A stretch of DNA of 64,000 nucleotides from an uncultured Dehalococcoidia bacterium (GTDB taxonomy: Bacteria; Chloroflexota; Dehalococcoidia; Lucifugimonadales; UBA1123): the NCBI GenBank assembly GCA_958296105.1, contig OY282441.1, positions 965,800 through 1,029,799 of the forward strand. The letters are read 5' to 3'. Shown in pieces: positions 58,269 through 64,000 of the stretch. The notes under the pieces are model-generated. The model was given only the letters and a program-made list of their open reading frames with translations. It made no database searches and was not told where the DNA came from. A program made the position numbers and the translations under genes. Position 1 is the stretch's first letter, and every line of letters begins with the position of its first letter.

Positions 58269-59465
58269 ATGGATCAGTCTCTTAGCGGTCTGAAGGTGCT
58301 GGACCTGACTCACGTTCAGGCGGGGCCTTCGTGCGCGCAGATGCTCGGCTTTCTTGGCGCGGACGTGATCAAGGTGGAGGATACGAGGGGCGGAGACAGC
58401 ACGCGGACGGATCTGGCGCACCGCGAGGACTCGGACAGTGTCTATTTTCTGATCTTCAACAACAACAAGCGCGCTATCACGCTCGATCTGAAGACGGAGA
58501 AGGGCAAGGAGGCGTTCACAGGGCTGGCTCGCTGGGCGGACGTTCTGGTGGAGAACTTCTCTCCGGGGATGCTGGACAGGCTGGGGCTGGGCTGGCAGAC
58601 GCTTCACGAGATCAACCCAAGACTGATCTACGCCACGATCAAGGGGTTCGGGGCATACGGGCCATACGCTCACTACAAGGGATACGAGTTCGTGGCGCAG
58701 GCCGTGGGCGGCGCAATGGCGACGACGGGGTTCGGCGACAGGCCGCCGGTCATGGTGTCGCCGGGCGTGGGCGACTCTGGAAGCGGTCTGCACGCCGCCA
58801 TCGGCATACTGGCTGCGCTGCACAAGCGCGAGCGCAGCGGCGAGGGGCAGATGGTAGAGGTGTCTATGCAGGATTCGGTTGTCAACCTGATGCGGATGTT
58901 CCTGACCAGAACGCTCGCCACCGGCGAGGCGTTCGAGCGTCAGGGACACATGGGCTTCAGGGGTATGCCGATGGTCTTTCCGTGCGCTCCGGGCGGGCCG
59001 GACGACTACGTTATGATCCACCCGCGCGGAGACGGCTGGGACATGATGCTGGCGGCGATGGACCGCGCCGACCTGATAGGCGATGCGAGGTTCGATGACG
59101 AGGACGAGCGCGCAAAGAACGCGGAGCAGGCGTCCGAGATCGTCACCGAGTGGACTTCGCGGCGGACGAAGTGGGAGGCGATGGAGACTCTGGCAGGCGC
59201 GGGCGTGCTGTCGGGCGCGACGATCTCGGCGACGGAAGTGCTGGAGAACGAACACCTGACGGCGCGCGAGATGGTGGTGAACGTTCGAGATTCGGAGCGG
59301 GGCGACTATCGGATGATCGGCATACCGATCAAGCTGTCGGGCGAGACGAACCGCGTCACGCGCGCGCCGCTCTACTCGGAGCATACGGACGAGGTGCTGA
59401 AGACGATTCTCGGCTGCTCGGATGAGGAGGTGGGCGAGATGCGCGCCGCGGGGGCGATAGTCTAA
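58269..59465 (+). CDS. CaiB/BaiF family CoA transferase
   Basis: Class III CoA transferase of 398 residues: VLDLTHVQAGPSCAQMLGFLGADVIKVE, FNNNKRAITLDLK, VENFSPG, and the catalytic Asp in EVSMQDSVVNL. It could act on formyl-CoA, mesaconyl, succinyl or other acids; substrate not predictable. AGGAG lies 8 bases before the ATG. It converges with the dehydratase and overlaps its stop by four bases. Confidence 0.9.
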   Translation: MDQSLSGLKVLDLTHVQAGPSCAQMLGFLGADVIKVEDTRGGDSTRTDLAHREDSDSVYFLIFNNNKRAITLDLKTEKGKEAFTGLARWADVLVENFSPGMLDRLGLGWQTLHEINPRLIYATIKGFGAYGPYAHYKGYEFVAQAVGGAMATTGFGDRPPVMVSPGVGDSGSGLHAAIGILAALHKRERSGEGQMVEVSMQDSVVNLMRMFLTRTLATGEAFERQGHMGFRGMPMVFPCAPGGPDDYVMIHPRGDGWDMMLAAMDRADLIGDARFDDEDERAKNAEQASEIVTEWTSRRTKWEAMETLAGAGVLSGATISATEVLENEHLTAREMVVNVRDSERGDYRMIGIPIKLSGETNRVTRAPLYSEHTDEVLKTILGCSDEEVGEMRAAGAIV

Positions 59466-60646
59466 GTCGTTCGCGCCTCCAGCCAGTCCAGATCGAATTC
59501 GAAGCCGAAGCCGGGGGCGTCGCTCGGTATCAGATACCCGTCTTCGATGGCGGGTGTGCCGGGGAGCAGGATCATCTCTTCCAGCGGGACGCCGGGAGGG
59601 GCTACTCCCTCGGATCGCTCGCCCCAAGGTATTACGGGCATGGCATAGGCTAGGTGCTGGCCGTAGGGGTAGTTCATTCCGCCGTGTCCGATGACGGTTA
59701 CGCCGTGCGCCTCGGCGATGTGGCAGATGCGCACGCTGGCGGTCACTCCGCCCACCCATGCGATGTCTGGCTGGAGTATGTCCACCAGTCCCTGCCCCGC
59801 CGCCTGCGCGAACTGGTGGATGGTGTACCAGTGTTCGCCAGTGGCGAGCGTCTGGCCGGGAACGCGCTGACGCACCTTGAAGTAGCTGTCCATGTCTTCG
59901 GGCAGAAGGTAGTCTTCCAGCCACTTGATGCGGTATGGCTTGAGCGCTTCCACCAGTCGGACGATGTACTCGATGTTGAGCGACATCCACGAGTCTACGG
60001 CGATCTCCACATCAGGGCCCACCTGCTCGCGGGTGCGCGCCACCAGCTCTTCGTCTTTGCGGATTCCCTCGATGCCGTCCTCCGGCCCGTGTCGGACGAA
60101 CAGCTTGACCGCTTTGAACCCAAGCTCCAAGAACCAGTCTATATAGTTCTCGGTGCCGTAGGTCAGCATGGTGTTGGATGCGTAGCAGAAGATCTTGTCC
60201 TTGACGGGGCCGCCGAGCAGCTCGTAGACGGGTCTGCCGAGCAGCTTGCCCTTGAGGTCCCACAGCGCGTTGTCCACCGCGCTGACGGCGTAGCTGGTCA
60301 GTCCGTGCGTGCCGTAGGGGGAGGATGCGCGGCGCATCAGATCCCAGCACTTCTCGGTGGACATGGCATTCTGCCCTGTCAGGAGCGGGGCGAAGTGGTC
60401 GTTGATGATGGACAGCACGGGGCCGCTGTTGGTGGTCACGCCCAATCCCCACGTGCCATCTTCGGCAGTGACTACGCAGGCGGCGCGCTTCCAGCTGGCG
60501 GACCAGCCGCGCCCGCCGAATTCGCGCTCGTAGCGCGCCATGGGGCTGGTGAAGTGGCCGGCGCCGGGTATGGGCGGGACACGCGGCGCGGTCTGGATGC
60601 TGGGCGTCAGGTTCACCTCTACGGCTCTGATGCTCTCGATCTTCAA
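59462..60646 (-). CDS. Enolase-superfamily dehydratase, L-rhamnonate dehydratase-like
   Basis: Mandelate-racemase-type barrel of 394 residues. Mg ligands are VDSWMSLN (Asp), WLEDYL (Glu) and LATGEHWYT (Glu), and a general-base His appears in VIGHGGMNYP. The long N-terminal capping segment and ATGEH motif suggest sugar-acid dehydration. SAR202-type genomes are known to hold many such paralogues. Confidence 0.85.
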   Translation of the reverse strand: MKIESIRAVEVNLTPSIQTAPRVPPIPGAGHFTSPMARYEREFGGRGWSASWKRAACVVTAEDGTWGLGVTTNSGPVLSIINDHFAPLLTGQNAMSTEKCWDLMRRASSPYGTHGLTSYAVSAVDNALWDLKGKLLGRPVYELLGGPVKDKIFCYASNTMLTYGTENYIDWFLELGFKAVKLFVRHGPEDGIEGIRKDEELVARTREQVGPDVEIAVDSWMSLNIEYIVRLVEALKPYRIKWLEDYLLPEDMDSYFKVRQRVPGQTLATGEHWYTIHQFAQAAGQGLVDILQPDIAWVGGVTASVRICHIAEAHGVTVIGHGGMNYPYGQHLAYAMPVIPWGERSEGVAPPGVPLEEMILLPGTPAIEDGYLIPSDAPGFGFEFDLDWLEARTT

Positions 60647-60688
60647 TGTGTGCCTCCGAATGGCTCGATTGGCTGCGCTGCGGCGGAT

Positions 60689-61705
60689 TCAGGCGTGAAG
60701 CTCGGCGATCATGGCGGCGAGGCGCTCTTCGTCCTGGGGCGTGGGCGTTGGTATGTCCAAGCTGACGGACGTGGCGTAGTCGCCGTGCGCCTGCCTGAGC
60801 TTGGCGACGATCTCATCGTGGGTTCCGACTACGGCGAATGTCTCCAGCATGTCGTCGGTGATCTGGCCGGGCATCTCGCGCCATCTGTTGTCAACGGACA
60901 TGCGGTAGAGTCTGGCGGCGGTGTCATCCCAGCCGTGCGCGCTCATGACGGACTCGTAGCTGCGTGTGGATGCGTAGAACGATATCTGCCCCTTGACGCC
61001 CGCTTTCTTGGATTCGACTTCTTCTTCGGTGGCTCCGGTGATTATGAAGCCGCCCGCGCTGATCTCGATTTCGTCCAGTGAGCGGCCGGCGCGGTCTGCG
61101 CCTATCTTCAGGTTGGGGATGATGACGTCTCTGGTGTACTTGGGCGTGCAGAAGCCGTGAAGCAGGACGCCATCGCAGACCTCGCCGGCGACGCGCAGCA
61201 TGTACGGGTTCACGGCGGAGACGAAGACCTTGACTTCGGGGTTCTCGATGGGGCCGGGGTCGAAGAAGGGGGGCATCAGGTTGAAGTCGTAGTGATCGCC
61301 GTGGAACTCGACCGGCTCGCGCGTCTGCCAAGCGTTCCAGATGTGGCGGAGCGCCTGGATGTACTCGCGCATACGCGGCGCGGGCGCGGACCAGCTCATG
61401 CCGAACCTGCGGACGATGTGTCCGCGCACCTGGCTTCCCAGTCCGAGTGTGAATCTGCCGGAGGACATGGACTGGAGATCCCAGCCGATATATGCCATGT
61501 CCATAGGGCTGCGCGCGAAGGCGAGGGCGATGGACGTTCTCAAGCCGATGCGCTCGGTATGCTCTGCCGCTATGGGGAGGGCGAGGAACGGGTTGTGGCT
61601 GGTCTCGGACGAGCTGTACGTGTCGAAACCCAGCCGCTCGGCGCGCCTCGCGGACTCGGCTATCTCTTTGGGTGTGCTGCCGGTGAGTCTGGCGCCGACT
61701 TTCAA
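60689..61705 (-). CDS. LLM-class flavin/F420-dependent oxidoreductase
   Basis: Luciferase-like TIM barrel of 338 residues: VGARLTGSTPKEIAESARRAERLGFDTY, RTSIALAFARSPMDMAYIGWDL, FTLGLGSQVRGHIVRRFGM, and AGEVCDGVLLHGF. Closest in pattern to F420-dependent methylene-H4MPT reductase-like enzymes. Whether it uses FMN or F420 cannot be read. It lies 42 bp upstream of the dehydratase on the same strand. Confidence 0.87.
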   Translation of the reverse strand: MKVGARLTGSTPKEIAESARRAERLGFDTYSSSETSHNPFLALPIAAEHTERIGLRTSIALAFARSPMDMAYIGWDLQSMSSGRFTLGLGSQVRGHIVRRFGMSWSAPAPRMREYIQALRHIWNAWQTREPVEFHGDHYDFNLMPPFFDPGPIENPEVKVFVSAVNPYMLRVAGEVCDGVLLHGFCTPKYTRDVIIPNLKIGADRAGRSLDEIEISAGGFIITGATEEEVESKKAGVKGQISFYASTRSYESVMSAHGWDDTAARLYRMSVDNRWREMPGQITDDMLETFAVVGTHDEIVAKLRQAHGDYATSVSLDIPTPTPQDEERLAAMIAELHA

Positions 61706-61808
61706 TTGAATCCTCCGTGAAATGGGTTTGTCGCCACATGATAGCAGACAAGGCGGGCAGTGGGTGGCGTACAGCCGAAATCGGCCGGCGGCGAACGTGC
61801 CGCCACTG

Positions 61809-61913
61809 TGATATAGTCGTTATCGGCGGATGTGATCACGGAGTTTCGTCAACAGGCGAAACTCGTACGTTCCCTGTTCCATGATACAGTCGCTATCGGC
61901 GGATGCGATCACC
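61809..61913. repeat. Two 30-bp direct repeats upstream of the nitroreductase gene
   Basis: GATAYAGTCGYTATCGGCGG followed by ATGYGATCAC at 61810 and 61883 (73 bp apart). They lie in the 288-bp divergent spacer and may be operators or part of a duplicated promoter, since GATATAGT and GATACAGT resemble -10 boxes. Confidence 0.65.
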
Positions 61914-61993
61914 GTGTCCAGAGGGGCGCGGGACGTGCCGCCATCCAGAGATTCGGGCAAGCGCAGGGGCGCGGCAGTGAAGGGAGATTCCCC

Positions 61994-62611
61994 ATGTCAG
62001 ACGAAATCGGACTGTTCGAGGCGATCTACTCGCAGCGCGCGATGAGGTACTTCAAGCCCGACCCGGTGCCGGACGAGCTGATCCGCAAGCTGATAGAGGC
62101 GGGGACGAAAGCTCCGAGCGGCGGAAACCGGCAGGGCTGGAAGTTCTTGGTCATCACCGACAAGGCTACGAAAGACAGGATCGCAGGGTACTACGAGCAG
62201 GGCTGGGAACATGCCTACGGCTCGCTCAATCCAAACCAGACGGACTTGCAGGCGCGCGTGCGACGCTCTGCGGATCATCTGGCGCGGACTATGGCGGAGG
62301 TGCCGGTTCTGCTGATGGCGTGCATCGAACACGACGGGGGGCCCTCCACGATGGGGCGCGGAAGCTCGATCTTCCCGTCCGTGCAGAACATTCTGCTCGC
62401 GGCGCGCGGGCTAGGACTCGGAAGCTGTCTGACCAGTCTGCACAAGCGATACGAAGACGAGATCAAGGAGCTGCTCGGTATACCGGAGAACGTGGAGACC
62501 GCCGCGCTCCTGCCGGTGGGCTTTCCATCGGACGCCAACAGGTATGGGCCAACGCGCCGCGCTCCTGTGGAGGAGGTGGCTTACAGGGAGAGATGGGGCG
62601 AGGGCTGGTGA
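61994..62611 (+). CDS. Nitroreductase-family flavoprotein
   Basis: FMN-dependent NAD(P)H oxidoreductase of 205 residues: IYSQRAMRYFKPDPVPDELI, TKAPSGGNRQGWKFLVI, SSIFPSVQNILLAARGLGLGS. ATG at 61994 has AAGGGAG upstream; the open frame before it shows no family similarity. It acts on a nitro- or quinone-type substrate; unknown. Confidence 0.9.
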   Translation: MSDEIGLFEAIYSQRAMRYFKPDPVPDELIRKLIEAGTKAPSGGNRQGWKFLVITDKATKDRIAGYYEQGWEHAYGSLNPNQTDLQARVRRSADHLARTMAEVPVLLMACIEHDGGPSTMGRGSSIFPSVQNILLAARGLGLGSCLTSLHKRYEDEIKELLGIPENVETAALLPVGFPSDANRYGPTRRAPVEEVAYRERWGEGW

Positions 62612-62723
62612 GGTTCGGAGGTGCGAGAGCCGCCGCCTAGTCTTCTCCTCTATTATCTGTTCTGTATTTCCGAGATGCAAGATTGGGGGCTGGCTGTCGG
62701 CGGGGGTGTCGAGCGGCCGCCTC

Positions 62724-62732
62724 TGCTATACT
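62724..62732 (+). promoter_or_regulatory. Extended -10 of the enoyl-CoA hydratase gene
   Basis: TGC-TATACT (62724-62732), 38 bases before the ATG at 62771; no clear -35. Confidence 0.5.
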
Positions 62733-62770
62733 CTTGGGGTTGGAATCATCCATATGCGAGGAGACGACGC

Positions 62771-63568
62771 ATGTCTTACGAGTTCATCACATATGAACAG
62801 AAGGGCCGAATCGCCTACGTGACGATCGACCGCCCTGAGCGCCTGAACGCGCTTCACCCGCCGGCGAACGCGGAGCTTCACGATGCGTTCACGCGGTTCA
62901 ACGAGGACGCGGGCGCCTGGGTCGCCATACTCACGGGGACGGGCGAGCGAGCGTTCAGCGCGGGCAACGACTTGCGCTACACTGCCGAGCGCGATCAGAG
63001 CGGCGGACAGGAGGACGCGAACGCGCGCTACGCGCGCGCGCCGTTCGGGGGCATAACCGCCAACTTCGAGTGCTGGAAGCCGATGATAGCGGCGGTCAAC
63101 GGCTACGCGCTCGGCGGCGGGCTGGAGACTGCCATGGCGTGCGACATCATCATCGCCGCCGACCACGCCGAGCTTGGGCTGCCGGAGCCGCGAGTGGGGC
63201 TGTACGCGGGCGCGGGCGGCGTGTTCAGGCTGCCGCGACACGTACCCACGAAAGTGGCCATGGGCATGATGCTCACGGCGCGGCGCATCAGCGCGCAGGA
63301 GGCCTACCGCATCGGGCTAGTCAACGAGGTGGTGGCGCTGGCGGAGCTAATGCCCACCGCCGAAAGGTGGGCGAACGAGATTCTGGAGTGCGCGCCGCTC
63401 TCCGTGAGGGCGAGCAAGCAGATGGGATACCAAGGGCTGGACTGGCCGCTGGAAGTCGCCATGTCCAGAAACTACAGCGAGGCGCAGAAGCACAACGCAT
63501 CGGCAGACAGGATAGAGGGCCCGCGCGCATTCTCCGAAAAGCGCGCGCCGAACTGGACGGCCTCCTGA
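62771..63568 (+). CDS. Enoyl-CoA hydratase/isomerase family protein
   Basis: Crotonase fold, 265 residues: RIAYVTIDRPERLNAL, ERAFSAGNDLRY (first oxyanion-hole segment), AAVNGYALGGGLETAMACDI (second), LPEPRVGLYAGAGGVFRLPR. Glu in PEPRVG is the usual catalytic position. AGGAG precedes the ATG. Substrate unknown; with the CoA transferase nearby it may serve acyl-CoA degradation. Confidence 0.9.
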   Translation: MSYEFITYEQKGRIAYVTIDRPERLNALHPPANAELHDAFTRFNEDAGAWVAILTGTGERAFSAGNDLRYTAERDQSGGQEDANARYARAPFGGITANFECWKPMIAAVNGYALGGGLETAMACDIIIAADHAELGLPEPRVGLYAGAGGVFRLPRHVPTKVAMGMMLTARRISAQEAYRIGLVNEVVALAELMPTAERWANEILECAPLSVRASKQMGYQGLDWPLEVAMSRNYSEAQKHNASADRIEGPRAFSEKRAPNWTAS

Positions 63569-63616
63569 AAATGGCTTGCGGCTAGGTTTCGAAGCCATCG
63601 AATACAAGGAAGCGAA

Positions 63617-64000
63617 ATGACTTCATCATCCAGCGAGTGGACTTTGCCTGCCAATGCGCGCCCAACGAGGTACGCGCTGATTCTGGAGCCGGACCTCGAT
63701 TCGTTCACGTTTTCAGGCTCCGAGACAGTGGGAATCGAGGTGGCGGAGCGGACGAACGAGATCACGCTCAACAGCGCGGAGATCGAGATACAGTCCGCCG
63801 CGCTGACGCTCGCCAGCGGAGCGTCTCACCGCGCATCGGCAATCTCGTATGACGAGGAGCGGGAGACTGCCACGATCTCGTTTCCCTTCCCCATACCGTC
63901 TGGGAGCGCGGAGCTGAGGCTGGAGTTCAACGGAGAGCTGAACGACAAGCTGCGCGGCTTCTACCGCTCCTCGTACACGGACGCTGAGGGCGGTCAGCGC
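63617..64000 (+). CDS. M1-family aminopeptidase, N-terminal part (cut by window edge)
   Basis: 128 codons are visible: after MTSSSSEWT comes LPANARPTRYALILEPDLDS, then F-S-G-S-E-T-V-G-I-E-V and L-R-G-F-Y-R-S-S-Y-T-D, which is the N-terminal beta-domain of M1 zinc aminopeptidases (PepN/tricorn-factor type). The catalytic HExxH lies beyond the window. AAGGA precedes the ATG by 6 bases. Confidence 0.88.
   Translation, partial: MTSSSSEWTLPANARPTRYALILEPDLDSFTFSGSETVGIEVAERTNEITLNSAEIEIQSAALTLASGASHRASAISYDEERETATISFPFPIPSGSAELRLEFNGELNDKLRGFYRSSYTDAEGGQR

Noticed and set aside
59654..61081. Long plus-strand open frame opposite the dehydratase and LLM genes
   Set aside because: Antisense shadow; spans two clear minus-strand genes and shows no motif.

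Overview
The window is a dense, GC-rich bacterial chromosome segment. It suggests an uncultivated Chloroflexota of the Dehalococcoidia/SAR202 type. This is an inference from gene content: a CobA-HemD fusion, nickel SOD with its protease, an F420/LLM-type oxidoreductase, an enolase-superfamily dehydratase, a CaiB-type CoA transferase, tandem Uma2 proteins and an unlinked 5S rRNA. No 16S or 23S gene is present to confirm it.

Layout. 1-10.1 kb: four tandem ArnT/PMT-like membrane glycosyltransferases that share a C-terminal domain of about 100 residues (two copies in the first two proteins, one in the others). They are separated by CCCTAACCCTC-type palindromes, and the first begins at a run of 13 G that breaks its frame. 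10.2-11.9 kb: a SCO1-like copper protein and a field of tandem repeats. 12-13.6 kb: infC-rpmI-rplT (minus strand), with a probable AUA start for infC, divergent from a structured, terminator-ended leader before moeB. 13.6-18 kb: moeB, a two-rhodanese sulfurtransferase and two paralogous amidohydrolases. 18.2-22.2 kb: tRNA-Thr(CGT), then yacL-ispD-ispF-cysS (minus). 22.3-24.4 kb: alpha/beta hydrolase, VOC protein and RidA-like protein. 24.4-28.4 kb: pcm-gatB-yvcK-secG (minus). 28.6-33.1 kb: siroheme/heme genes sirC-hemC-cobA/hemD-hemB and a GYD protein. 33.1-34.1 kb: divergent sodX/sodN. 34.2-38.7 kb: two Uma2 proteins, three small cupins, a PanE-like reductase and RadC (minus). 38.9-40.7 kb: an M20 peptidase and an MBL-fold hydrolase. 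40.8-46.1 kb: the ribosomal/translation block tRNA-Thr, tRNA-Tyr, tRNA-Thr, tuf, rpmG, secE, nusG, rplK, rplA, rplJ, rplL (minus). 46.3-53.4 kb: a membrane-anchored hypothetical protein and rpsA-clpC-radA-larC (minus). 53.7-54.4 kb: an orphan 5S rRNA with its own promoter, divergent from an IscA-like gene with a Gly/Cys repeat tail. 54.6-58.3 kb: M50 protease, tyrA, aroA, gmk. 58.3-64 kb: catabolic/redox genes (CoA transferase, rhamnonate dehydratase-like, LLM, nitroreductase, enoyl-CoA hydratase) and the start of an M1 aminopeptidase.

Most of the window is housekeeping. The least explained parts are the glycosyltransferase array with its shared terminal domain and G-tract, the repeat field at 11.1-11.9 kb, the moeB leader, and the IscA-like protein with the Cys/Gly tail. 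Several sigma70-type promoters with 16-18 nt spacers can be read directly. They support starts for infC, moeB, sodN, rpsA, 5S, the tRNA-tuf operon, yacL and the M20 gene.
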